Under the pieces are notes generated by a model. The model worked only from the letters and a program-made list of their open reading frames with translations, ran no database searches and was not told where the DNA came from. This document shows, one piece after another, positions 44,335 to 52,695 of a stretch of 64,000 nucleotides of DNA. The position numbers and the translations under genes are program-made. The DNA lies in assembly GCA_024226315.1 (NCBI GenBank), contig JAAELT010000307.1:43365-107364 (forward strand). Reading direction: 5' to 3'. This DNA is from a bacterium. GTDB taxonomy: Bacteria; Acidobacteriota; Thermoanaerobaculia; Multivoradales; J023. The stretch's first letter is position 1, and every line of letters begins with the position of its first letter.

Positions 44335-44610
44335 ATGAGCAACTGGAAATTCGGAACCCGGATCGTCCTGCTGGCGGCCGTGATGATCGGCGTGGGGCTG
44401 CTGCTGCCGCAGAAAGCCGATTCGTTCGGCCTCGCCGGCCCGATCGGACACTTCGAGTATGTCTACACCGAGGCCGCCCATGTCCGGACCCAGAACTGGG
44501 AATGCGGTGACCCAAACGGCCCCAACAACCCGAAGTGCCTGGAGATGTGTGTCAGGTGGGAGGACGGCGAAGTCGAGCCGACCGGCGAGTTCATGTGCTT
44601 CTACGGTTGA
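44335..44610 (+). CDS. small secreted Cys-containing protein, copy 2
   Basis: A 91-residue paralogue of the previous gene, 11 bases downstream with GAGGAGG as ribosome site. Signal peptide WKFGTRIVLLAAVMIGVGLL is nearly the same, as is the core WECGDPNGPNNPKCLEMC and the end GEFMCFYG. Differences concentrate in the linker between signal and core (FGLAGPIGHFEYVYTEAAH). Conserved ends with a variable middle suggest selection on the cysteine scaffold. Transcription probably ends at the hairpin 44709-44748. Confidence 0.78.
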   Translation: MSNWKFGTRIVLLAAVMIGVGLLLPQKADSFGLAGPIGHFEYVYTEAAHVRTQNWECGDPNGPNNPKCLEMCVRWEDGEVEPTGEFMCFYG

Positions 44611-44708
44611 GGTTCACTGCCGCGATCATGAATTGAAGATCTGACCCTCTCCCGCCCGCCTGGGGATCGCGAGCAGGTGAGGAGAATTGGCCCTTCGGAG
44701 GGCTGAGA

Positions 44709-44748
44709 GGAGGTTGCCTCCCCGTGAGAGGCAACCTCCGACTGTTTT
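44709..44748 (+). terminator. stem-loop terminator after the small secreted protein genes
   Basis: A perfect 12-bp stem, GGAGGTTGCCTC with GAGGCAACCTCC, loop of 7 bases, followed by a short T-run (GTTTT). A weaker hairpin (GCCCT-TCGG-AGGGC, about 44691-44704) precedes it. Confidence 0.7.
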
Positions 44749-44860
44749 GCACCCTGATAGAATCGCGGCATCTTTGCAACCGCTGTGACCGGTGAGCCGA
44801 TCGGCCGCCGGCGCCCAGTCGCGCCGAAGGCGCGCAAGTGGAACACATCAGGAGACGACG

Positions 44861-46243
44861 ATGCCCGAGCTCGCGACCGCGACCCTGCCGCAGATGCCGG
44901 CCTGCGCCCACCGGCCCCGGCCCTACGACGGTCCCTCACGAGAAGAGGTCCTGGCTCAGCGCCGGGCACACTACAACCCGGCAGTCTTCACCTACTACCG
45001 CGAGCCCCTGATGATCGTCGAGGGGCACATGCAGTACCTCTTCGACGACACCGGCCGCCGCTACCTCGACCTCATCGCCGGTATCGCCACGGTGTCGTGC
45101 GGCCACTGCCACCCCAAGATCACGGCGCGGGTCACCGAGCAGATCGCCCGGCTGCAACACGCCACCACGCTCTATCTTCACCCCACCTTGCCGCGCTACG
45201 CCGAGAAGCTGCTGGACAAGCTACCGGACGACCTCGACACCGTCTACTTCGTCAACAGCGGCAGCGAGGCCAACGACCTGGCGATCACCATGGCGCGGCT
45301 GTACACCGGCCGCCGCGACGTGATCGCCGTCCGCAACGCCTATCACGGCGGCGTCGCCACCGCCCTGGGGCTGACTTCGCACCACACCTGGAAGTACCCG
45401 ATCCCCCACGGCGAGGGCGTGCACCACGCGGTCTGCCCAGACCCCTACCGCAGCCCGTTCGACGGCACCCCGGAGCAGATCGCCGAGAAGAGCGCCGAAG
45501 ACCTCGCCGACCTCGTGCGCTTCACCACCAGCGGCCGCATCGCCGCCTACATCGCCGAGCCGATCCAGGGGGTTGGGGGCACCACCTACGGCGCCCCGGG
45601 CTACCTCGAACGGGCCTACCAGGTCGCCCGCGAGCACGGTGGCCTGTGTATCTCGGACGAGGTGCAGACCGGTTTCGGGCGCACCGGCGACCATTACTGG
45701 GGCTTCGAGCGCTCCGGCGTGGTGCCGGACATGGTGACCATGGCCAAGGGCATCGGCGGCGGGTTTCCGCTCGCCGCCGTGGTCACCCGCCGGGAGATCG
45801 CCGAGCCGCTGGCCCAGCGCATCCACTTCAACACCTACGCCGGCAACCCGGTGTCGATGGCCGCCGGGCTGGCGGCGCTCGAGGTGATCGACGAGGACGG
45901 CCTGCAGGAAAATGCCCGGGCTGTGGGCGGGCACCTCAAAGCAGGTCTGGAACGACTCGCGGCCAAGCACACTCTGATCGGCGTGGTGCGGGGGATGGGT
46001 TTGATGCTCGGCGTCGAGCTGGTGCGCGATCGCTTGACCAAGGAGCCGGCGAACACCGAGACCATCGAGGTGATGGAAGCCGCTCGCGGGCTGGGCTTGC
46101 TGCTGGGCAAAGGCGGTCTCTACGGCAACGTGCTGCGGATCAAGCCGCCGCTTTGCATCAGCCGCGAGGATGCCGACTTCGCCATCGAAGTTCTCGATCT
46201 GGCTTTGAGCGAGGTCTCCGGTCAGGTGCCGCCCTCGGCATAG
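44861..46243 (+). CDS. class III PLP aminotransferase (AGXT2/alanine-glyoxylate type)
   Basis: A 460-residue fold-type I aminotransferase. ATG 44861 has GGAG 7 bases upstream. Landmarks: YLDLIAGIATVSCGHCHP, NSGSEANDLA near residue 125, YHGG, AEPIQGVGG, SDEVQTGFGRTG, and the PLP-binding Lys in MAKGIGGGFP near 300. Eukaryotic AGXT2 has the same wording. It would transfer amino groups between alanine or beta-amino acids and 2-oxo acids in the cytoplasm. It converges with the TPR lipoprotein gene, overlapping by 22 bases. Confidence 0.92.
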   Translation: MPELATATLPQMPACAHRPRPYDGPSREEVLAQRRAHYNPAVFTYYREPLMIVEGHMQYLFDDTGRRYLDLIAGIATVSCGHCHPKITARVTEQIARLQHATTLYLHPTLPRYAEKLLDKLPDDLDTVYFVNSGSEANDLAITMARLYTGRRDVIAVRNAYHGGVATALGLTSHHTWKYPIPHGEGVHHAVCPDPYRSPFDGTPEQIAEKSAEDLADLVRFTTSGRIAAYIAEPIQGVGGTTYGAPGYLERAYQVAREHGGLCISDEVQTGFGRTGDHYWGFERSGVVPDMVTMAKGIGGGFPLAAVVTRREIAEPLAQRIHFNTYAGNPVSMAAGLAALEVIDEDGLQENARAVGGHLKAGLERLAAKHTLIGVVRGMGLMLGVELVRDRLTKEPANTETIEVMEAARGLGLLLGKGGLYGNVLRIKPPLCISREDADFAIEVLDLALSEVSGQVPPSA

Positions 46244-48186
46244 CGCAACGGCTGTTCGCTCTCGTAGAGGGCAAGGCCCGCGCGCAGCCGCTGCCGCGCC
46301 TCGCTGTGTCCGAGCCGCGACGCCTCGTCGAGCAACCGGCGCTGCCATCCGGCCGCCTCGCGGAATCGCCCGACCTCGGCCAGGGCCATGGCCAGGGTCT
46401 CGGCGTTCGACAGGGTGGGCTCCGCGGCCATGAGCGCCTCGGCGAGGGCCAGGGCGCGCGCGCCGTCGCGCACCGAGTCGTCCGGGGAGGCGGCGAGCAA
46501 ACGGGCGAGCTCGCGCCGAAGCCCCGTGTCGTCCGGCAGCCTGGCGTTCGCGGCATCCAGATGGGTCCGCGCGGCAGCGTAGCGTCCGAGCCTGAGGAGG
46601 ACCCGCCCGCGGCCCAACACCGCCGCCGGGTGATCGGCATCCGCGGCCAGGACATACTCGTATTCCGCCAGCGCCTCCTCGACCCGGCCGAGCCGGGCCA
46701 GGGTCCCCGCGAGGTCTAGGCGAGCCGCGACGCGAGTGGGCTCGAGCGCCAGGATCGCCCGCAAGTGGCGCGCGGCACGCTCCGGGCGCTCGGCTTCCAT
46801 GGCCAACGCCGCGAGCTGACGGTGGGCGAGGATTCTCCCCGCGGCGGCAAGGTCGACCTCGAGCGCCGCTTCGAGCTGCTCGCGAGCTCGCGTGCCCTCA
46901 CCCTGCCGCCGGAGAACCGATCCCAACCGCAGGCGCGCCGCGCCATTGCCCGGCTCGGCGGCGATCAGCCGGCTGAGGTCCTCCGTCGCCGCATCGAGGT
47001 GACCGAGCTCGATGCGGACGGTAGCTCGCTTGAGCAAGGCCTCGCCGTCGGCCGCCTCGGACTCCAGGAGCTCCGAGTACTCCGCCTCGGCGGCATCGAA
47101 GCGGCCCAGGCGAGCCAGGGCGTTGGCCCGCCTCGAGCGAGCGTCGCGCAAGGCCGGATGCAGCTCGATCGCCCGCCCGAAGCTCGCGACCGCCTCGATG
47201 TCGGTTCCGCGTCGCGCCAGGAGGGCCCCGACCGCATAATGCAACCGAGCCCGCCAGGCCGATTCGCCATTGCCGGGCGCGGAGGCGGGGCCGCGCTCGA
47301 TTCGCGCGGCGAGCTCCTCGGGCGCCGCTTCGACCTCCCCGACCTGTTCGATCACAAAGCCCAGGAAGTCTTCGTCCGCAAGCAGCTCGAGGTCGCCGGC
47401 CCGGGCTTCGACCAGGGCGAACGCGGTGATCGTCTTGGTCCTCGACAGTCGCTCCGCCAGCGGGTCCGGAAAGCTCACCTCCCGGTCGCCGCGCAGGTCG
47501 AGCTGCCGGCGGGCGCGGCCTTCATCACCCAGCCTGCGGTAGGCCTGGGCCAGCGGATAGTGGAGGCTGTCCGCTTCCGGCTGCAGCTCGAGCGCCCGTT
47601 CCAGATGCGAGGCCGCCAAGCGCGGGTCGCCTTCGATCGAAGCCAGCCGGGCGAGACCATGGTGAGCGGCGGCGCCTGCCTCGCCCACCTCCAGCGCCGC
47701 GGCAAAGGACGCCCGGGCCTCGCCGAGCTGACTCCTACGAAGCCGCACTTCCGCCAGTCTCAGTCGCCCCGCCAGGTTGGCGGGCTCGATCTCGAGCGCA
47801 CGCTCGAAGCTGTCGGTCGCGGCCTCCAGCTCACCGCGCGTCTGAGCGACCATTCCCGAGTAGTAGGGCCAGCGTACGTCGGCGGGAGCCAGCCGCCGGG
47901 CTTCCGCGTAGGCTTCGGCGGCGGCGCCCAGGAGCTCGGCGATGTGGTAGACGTTGCCGATCTCGCCGTGACGACTCGCCAGGTCGTCGCCCGCGGTGTC
48001 CCGAGCCAAGGCCTCGCGCAGCAACTCGATCTGCTGCCGAAGCGCCGGATCGATCCGGTCGAGCTCGAGCGTAGCCGGGGCTGGTTCGTCTCCGGCAGGC
48101 GGGTCTCCGACAGGTGGAACGTCGGCTCGCCGGCAGGCGGCCGACGCCATCAGGAGAAACGCACAGAGCAGAGCTAAGCCCCTCAC
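46222..48186 (-). CDS. TPR-repeat lipoprotein
   Basis: A 654-residue protein starting at GTG 48186, within the upstream stop (GTGA). The N-terminus VRGLALLCAFLLMASAAC is a lipoprotein signal with Cys at the lipobox. The remainder is a long array of TPRs (for example AEAYAEARRLAPADVRWPYY; ASHLERALELQPEADSLHYP; AIELHPALRDARSRRANALA), at least twelve units, with a spacer near residues 260-320. TPR lipoproteins of this kind scaffold envelope complexes. Coupled to the CRTAC1-like gene, a pairing known from Acidobacteriota and Planctomycetota. Confidence 0.88.
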   Translation of the reverse strand: MRGLALLCAFLLMASAACRRADVPPVGDPPAGDEPAPATLELDRIDPALRQQIELLREALARDTAGDDLASRHGEIGNVYHIAELLGAAAEAYAEARRLAPADVRWPYYSGMVAQTRGELEAATDSFERALEIEPANLAGRLRLAEVRLRRSQLGEARASFAAALEVGEAGAAAHHGLARLASIEGDPRLAASHLERALELQPEADSLHYPLAQAYRRLGDEGRARRQLDLRGDREVSFPDPLAERLSRTKTITAFALVEARAGDLELLADEDFLGFVIEQVGEVEAAPEELAARIERGPASAPGNGESAWRARLHYAVGALLARRGTDIEAVASFGRAIELHPALRDARSRRANALARLGRFDAAEAEYSELLESEAADGEALLKRATVRIELGHLDAATEDLSRLIAAEPGNGAARLRLGSVLRRQGEGTRAREQLEAALEVDLAAAGRILAHRQLAALAMEAERPERAARHLRAILALEPTRVAARLDLAGTLARLGRVEEALAEYEYVLAADADHPAAVLGRGRVLLRLGRYAAARTHLDAANARLPDDTGLRRELARLLAASPDDSVRDGARALALAEALMAAEPTLSNAETLAMALAEVGRFREAAGWQRRLLDEASRLGHSEARQRLRAGLALYESEQPLRYAEGGT

Positions 48187-49964
48187 CCCAGCGGCTCTCC
48201 GGTGCCCTGACTCAAGGTGAGGTAGCGATCGAGCGCCAGCCCCTCCCAGGCCTCGGCGGTACCGTCGGGCCAATAGACCTCGAGCCGCGAGACGGTACTG
48301 GAATCGCCCAGACCGAACAGGACCCGCGGGTCTCTCGCCGAGCCATAACTGCCGTCTGTATGCACCCGGCGCACGAGAGTCGAGCGCCCCGGGCGAACCA
48401 GGACGGCGCGCGCGCCGAGCATGTCCCGCGCCGGCCGGCCGCCGACCAGGCGCAGCCCCAACCAATGCCCAGCACGAGGCGAATCGTTGATCAGCAGGCG
48501 CAGCCGGGCGTTGCTGTCGACGATCACGAGGTCGGCGTCACCATCGTTGTCGACATCGCCGACGGCCAGGCCACGGCTCACTCGCTCCGCCTCGAATGCC
48601 GGCGGCGCCGGCGCGAGCTCTTCGAAAGACCCGTCGCCCAGGTTGCGGTAGAGCCGGTCGCGTTGCTGCAACGGATACCGCACGCCCCGTAGGTGAAGCT
48701 CCTCGATGCGGTGCACGGCGCCGTTGACGGTCACCAGATCGAGCCAACCGTCGAGCTCGAAGTCGAGCCACGCGGCGCCGAAACCGGTGGCGTCCCAGCT
48801 GCCGGCCTCGAGCCCGGCGCGGATCGTGGCGTCGTCGAAGCCGCCGGTGCCGTCGTTGACGTAGAGGGTGTTGGACTCGGCAGTCAGGTGGGTCAGGAAC
48901 AGGTCGAGGTCGCCATCGGCGTCGAAGTCGGCCGCCGCCACCCCCATCGAGGCCTCCGCCTTACCCTCGGCGCTCACCGCGCAGCCCGCCAGAAGTGCCT
49001 CGTTCGAGAAAGTGCCGTCACCCCCGTTGATCCACAGCAGGTTGTCGGCTTGATCGTTGGCGACGTAGAGGTCGGGCCAGCCGTCGCCGTCGAAGTCGGC
49101 GGACACCGCTCCGAGAGCGGGTGCACGCTCACGGTGGAGACCCGCCTCGGTAGTGACGTCGGCGAAGGAGACCCTGCCGCCCCGATCGGCGCCCAGGTTG
49201 CGCAGCAGCCGATCCGGCCGTGCCGGATAGGCTGCCGGGCCGCAGTAGTCCTCGGTGGCGCCAAAGCCGATGCACGCCTTGTGCCCCGCCAGACTGAAGT
49301 CGACGTAGTTGCCGACGTAGAGATCGAGCCAGCCGTCGCGGTCGTAGTCGAAGAACACCGCCGCCACGCTCCAACGATCGTCCGCCGTCCCGGTCTCGTG
49401 GCTGACGTCGGTGAAGGTGAACGTACCGCCGTCAGCGACCCCGTCGTTGTGCAGCAGTCGGTTGGGTCCCCAATTGGTGACGTAGAGATCGACCCGGCCG
49501 TCGTTGTCGTAGTCGCCCGCCGTCACCCCCATGCCGTAGTCGAGCCCGCCGATGCCGCTGCCTTCGGTCACATCCGTGAAACGGATCTCGCCGCCGGCCG
49601 AGTCGTTGCGAAAGAGACGGTCCCCCGGCTCCCCCCGGGGCTCGAGCGGCTCCCGCCCGTCGGCCAGCCGGGCACCCTGGACGACGTAGAGGTCCAGGTC
49701 GCCGTCGTTGTCGGCGTCGAACAACGCCGCGCCGCCGCCCATGACTTCCAACAGGTAATGCCGCCCGGTCATGCCGTTGAAGTAGGTGAAGTCGAGATTC
49801 GCCTGGCGGGAGCGGTCAACGAAAGAAACGGCGGGAGGCGGCGCGCCTCGATCCCCGTGGCCCGGATCGCCCGAGACAGGCTCGGTGGCACCGCCGCAGC
49901 CCATCACGAGGATCGGTCCGGCAATCGGCAGAACGACCTGCAGCACACTGACACCACGAGCCAT
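48183..49964 (-). CDS. CRTAC1/ASPIC-UnbV family lipoprotein with FG-GAP repeats
   Basis: A 593-residue exported protein from ATG 49964, with lipobox-like VMGCGG after a hydrophobic stretch. At least seven Ca2+-binding FG-GAP loops appear: DADNDGDLDLYV, DYDNDGRVDLYV, DYDRDGWLDLYV, DFDGDGWPDLYV, DFDADGDLDLFL and two more. The last 110 residues are the ASPIC/UnbV domain (GHWLGLRLVGGRPARDMLGA; VHTDGSYGSARDPRVLFGLG). It forms an integrin-alpha-like beta-propeller on the cell surface. The stop overlaps the TPR gene start. Confidence 0.92.
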   Translation of the reverse strand: MARGVSVLQVVLPIAGPILVMGCGGATEPVSGDPGHGDRGAPPPAVSFVDRSRQANLDFTYFNGMTGRHYLLEVMGGGAALFDADNDGDLDLYVVQGARLADGREPLEPRGEPGDRLFRNDSAGGEIRFTDVTEGSGIGGLDYGMGVTAGDYDNDGRVDLYVTNWGPNRLLHNDGVADGGTFTFTDVSHETGTADDRWSVAAVFFDYDRDGWLDLYVGNYVDFSLAGHKACIGFGATEDYCGPAAYPARPDRLLRNLGADRGGRVSFADVTTEAGLHRERAPALGAVSADFDGDGWPDLYVANDQADNLLWINGGDGTFSNEALLAGCAVSAEGKAEASMGVAAADFDADGDLDLFLTHLTAESNTLYVNDGTGGFDDATIRAGLEAGSWDATGFGAAWLDFELDGWLDLVTVNGAVHRIEELHLRGVRYPLQQRDRLYRNLGDGSFEELAPAPPAFEAERVSRGLAVGDVDNDGDADLVIVDSNARLRLLINDSPRAGHWLGLRLVGGRPARDMLGARAVLVRPGRSTLVRRVHTDGSYGSARDPRVLFGLGDSSTVSRLEVYWPDGTAEAWEGLALDRYLTLSQGTGEPLG

Positions 49965-50091
49965 TCCTCGATCGTAGCCGCGCCCACGAACCGGCCGCAA
50001 GGTTGCCGTCGTCGTCGGAATATGCTACGGTAGCAACGACAGATCGTCCCGACGTTGTCCACTCCAACATCTGAATCATGGGATGAGCTCG

Positions 50092-51384
50092 ATGAAGAAA
50101 CTCTTCCTCGCGGCCTGCTCCGCCCTTCTGCTCGTCGGGTTGCCCGCGGCGCTCGCCCAGGCGCCTCCTGCAGCCGGCTACGAGCAGCTGATCAACTCCT
50201 ACACCACCGGCGATCAACAGGATGCGACAGTGGCGGTTGCCAGCGACGGTGACTTCATGGTCGTCTGGCGCAGCGACACCGCTCCGGACGCCGAGGTCGG
50301 CAGCATCCTCGCGCAGCGCTTCGACGCCGTCGGCGTGCCCCGGGGCGACGAATTCCGAGTCAGTATCAGCACCACCCGCGACAACTACACCCCGGACATC
50401 GCCTGGCAACCCGGAGGCGACTTCGTGGTGGTCTGGGCGGGGCCGGGGTACATTCCCGGCAGCACGCTGCCCGCCGGCCGGCGTTACGACTCCGAGGGCG
50501 CGCTGGTCTCGAATCTCCAGATCAGCGTCTCGAGCATCGACTATGCCCACACACCCTCGGTGGCCGCTGCCGGCGACGGCTCGTTCGTGGTGGTCTGGGA
50601 CGATGACGACAACTCGCCCGGTCCTCCGGACCCGGACGGCCGCGGCATCCTGGCGCGACGCTTCGACGCCGACGGTAACGGTCTGGAGAACCCGTTCCTG
50701 GTCAACACCTATACCACGGACGACCAGGAGAACGCCGACGTGGCGGCCGACGGCGCCGGCAACTTCGTGGTCGTGTGGGAGAGCGTCGGCTCAGCCGACT
50801 CCAGCAATCGCGGCATCCAGGCTCAACGCTTCGACTCTTCGGGCGCCAAGCTTGGTGAGGAGTTCCGGGTGAGCTTCAACCTCATGGAAGACAATCTCGA
50901 TCCCGGCGTCGTCATGGATGAAGACGGCGATTTCACCGTCGTCTGGGCGGGGCCGGGATTCCTGCCTGGAAGCAAGAACCTGGTCGGCAGCCGATACGCC
51001 TCGGACGGCTCGTTCGTGGACAGCTTCCAGGCCAGCTTCTCGACCATCGGCTCGGTCGCCGCGCCGGCGATCGCGATCGACGACGACGGCAGCTTCATCG
51101 TGGCCTGGGACAGCGGCTACTCCACCGACACGGACTTCGACGGTCGCAGCACCCACGCCAGGTTCTATGACGCTGGCGGCGACGCGTTGGGCAGCGATTT
51201 CCAGGTCAACTCCTGGACGACCGGCGATCAACGCAGGCCGGCGGTGGCGCGCAATGACGGCTACATCGTCGTCGCCTGGGACAGCGCCGGCTCCGACGGT
51301 GACGGTCTGGGAATCCGAGCCCAGCGTTTCGAGGGCTTCCTCTTCCAAGACGGCTTCGAGTCCGGCGATACGTCCGCCTGGTAA
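50092..51384 (+). CDS. secreted beta-repeat protein with C-terminal GFESGDTSAW motif
   Basis: A 430-residue secreted protein. Start ATG 50092 (ATG 50083 is in frame three codons earlier). Signal peptide MKKLFLAACSALLLVGLPAA ends near LAQAPP. The mature chain is a string of repeats with the wording GDFMVVW, GILAQRFDADG, FVVVWESVGS, GIQAQRFDSSG, spaced about 50-60 residues, as in beta-propeller or lectin-like sheets. It ends FQDGFESGDTSAW, which I take as a C-terminal sorting or anchoring tag known from related exported proteins. Substrate unknown. Confidence 0.82.
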   Translation: MKKLFLAACSALLLVGLPAALAQAPPAAGYEQLINSYTTGDQQDATVAVASDGDFMVVWRSDTAPDAEVGSILAQRFDAVGVPRGDEFRVSISTTRDNYTPDIAWQPGGDFVVVWAGPGYIPGSTLPAGRRYDSEGALVSNLQISVSSIDYAHTPSVAAAGDGSFVVVWDDDDNSPGPPDPDGRGILARRFDADGNGLENPFLVNTYTTDDQENADVAADGAGNFVVVWESVGSADSSNRGIQAQRFDSSGAKLGEEFRVSFNLMEDNLDPGVVMDEDGDFTVVWAGPGFLPGSKNLVGSRYASDGSFVDSFQASFSTIGSVAAPAIAIDDDGSFIVAWDSGYSTDTDFDGRSTHARFYDAGGDALGSDFQVNSWTTGDQRRPAVARNDGYIVVAWDSAGSDGDGLGIRAQRFEGFLFQDGFESGDTSAW

Positions 51385-51392
51385 CCGAACGA

Positions 51393-51824
51393 TCAGGACC
51401 GCGGCGACTTGAGAAGGTCGACCACTGTCTCGGCGACCTCGGAGCTCAGGAAGCTCTTGCCGGACATCACCACGCGCACCCCGCGCACCAATTCTTCGGT
51501 CGCGCAGTCCTTCAGCAGATAGCCAGCGGCGCCGGCCTCGAACGCCGACTGGATCACCCGCGCCTCCTGGTGCACGGAAAGGACCAGCACCTTGACGCCG
51601 GGGTGCTCGGCGACGATCCTCCGAGTGGCCTCGAGCCCGTTCAGACCCGGCATGCCGATATCCATGATCGTCAGATCGGGCGCCAGCTCCCGAGCCGTCC
51701 GTACGGCCTCGTGGCCGTCACGGCTCTCCCCGATCACCTCCAGATCCGGCTCCTGCTCCAACAAGGCCCTGAGGCCGTGCAGGAACAGCTCTTGATCGTC
51801 AGCGAGAAGGATCCGGATGCTCAT
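51393..51824 (-). CDS. NarL-type receiver domain protein without HTH output
   Basis: A 143-residue single receiver domain. ATG 51824 begins MSIRILLADDQ. Acidic pocket LLADDQ, phospho-acceptor Asp in IMDIGMPG near residue 55, Thr/Ser in VLSVHQE and Lys in LLKDCA. In NarL-family regulators an HTH would follow the text LSSEVAETVVDLL; here the protein stops four residues later (KSPRS). It is either a true stand-alone receiver or a truncated regulator. No kinase lies nearby. Confidence 0.83.
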   Translation of the reverse strand: MSIRILLADDQELFLHGLRALLEQEPDLEVIGESRDGHEAVRTARELAPDLTIMDIGMPGLNGLEATRRIVAEHPGVKVLVLSVHQEARVIQSAFEAGAAGYLLKDCATEELVRGVRVVMSGKSFLSSEVAETVVDLLKSPRS

Positions 51825-51948
51825 TTTGGGAGTCGTCTCGTTCACACCAGTGTAACCCCTTCCGGCCCCAGGACAAAAAGATAAGGGAACTGTGGGCCGA
51901 GCAGCCTGCATGGTAGCTTGGAACAGGATTTCGAGTCACGGAGAGGCC

Positions 51949-52581
51949 ATGAGAAAGATCATCTTGTCAGCAGTGTTTCTGGGAATCGCGTTCACCGCCT
52001 GCGGCGCGCCCGACATCGGCGCCGCCGACGGGGCGGCCGGGGCCGCCACGAGCGCGAAGACCGAAGGGCTGTCGAAAGCAACCTTCGCGGGCGGCTGCTT
52101 CTGGTGCATGGAGCCGCCGTTCGACAAGCTCGACGGTGTCCATTCGACGACCTCGGGCTACACCGCCGGCGAGCAGAAGAATCCGACGTACCGTCAGGTC
52201 TCGGCGGGCGTCACCGGCCACACCGAGGCGGTCCAGATCCTGTTCGACCCCGAAAAGATCAGCTACGCGGAGCTGGTGGACGTCTTCTGGCGCAATATCG
52301 ACCCTTTGGCGGTCGACCGTCAGTTCTGCGACGGTGGCACCCAGTACCGAACGGGGATCTACTACCACGACGAGGAGCAGCAACGCCTCGCCGAGGAGAC
52401 CAGGGCGGAGGTCGCCAAGCGCTTCGACCAGCCGATCGCCACCGAGATCGAGGCCGCCGCCGAGTTCTACCCAGCCGAGGACTACCACCAGGACTACTAC
52501 AAGAAGAATCCCGTGCGCTACAAGATGTACCGTACCGGATGTGGGCGCGACCGGCGGCTCCAGGAGCTCTGGGGCGATTAG
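51949..52581 (+). CDS. msrA: peptide-methionine (S)-S-oxide reductase, lipoprotein form
   Basis: A 210-residue MsrA. ATG 51949 has GGAGAGG just upstream; the frame extends to GTG 51892. The N-terminus carries a lipoprotein signal (AVFLGIAFTACGAP), so this copy protects envelope proteins. Active-site GGCFWCMEPPF near residue 47; other family text GYTAGEQKNPTYRQVSAGVTGH, VFWRNIDP, and EDYHQDYYKKNP near the end. MsrA reduces methionine-S-sulfoxide. It is convergent to the Usp gene across a hairpin-rich stretch. Confidence 0.94.
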   Translation: MRKIILSAVFLGIAFTACGAPDIGAADGAAGAATSAKTEGLSKATFAGGCFWCMEPPFDKLDGVHSTTSGYTAGEQKNPTYRQVSAGVTGHTEAVQILFDPEKISYAELVDVFWRNIDPLAVDRQFCDGGTQYRTGIYYHDEEQQRLAEETRAEVAKRFDQPIATEIEAAAEFYPAEDYHQDYYKKNPVRYKMYRTGCGRDRRLQELWGD

Positions 52582-52586
52582 AAACC

Positions 52587-52681
52587 GCCCAGGGTTGACA
52601 CCCTGGGCTACCGCATGACGCCCTTGCAGGGCTCCGGAGCCCGGAGGGCGGCACGAGGTAGCCCCGGGCGTGAGCCCGGGG
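52587..52681. repeat. hairpin-rich REP-like element between convergent genes
   Basis: Contains GCCCAGGG-TTGACA-CCCTGGGC (52587-52608), GCCCT-TGC-AGGGC near 52619, and CCCCGGGC-GTGA-GCCCGGGG (52662-52681). The wording (CCAGGGTTGACACCCTGGGC, TAGCCCCGGGCGTGAGCCCG) is like dispersed elements I know from Planctomycetota and other large genomes. It may act as bidirectional terminator. Confidence 0.65.
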
Positions 52682-52695
52682 TTGGGAAATCGCGC

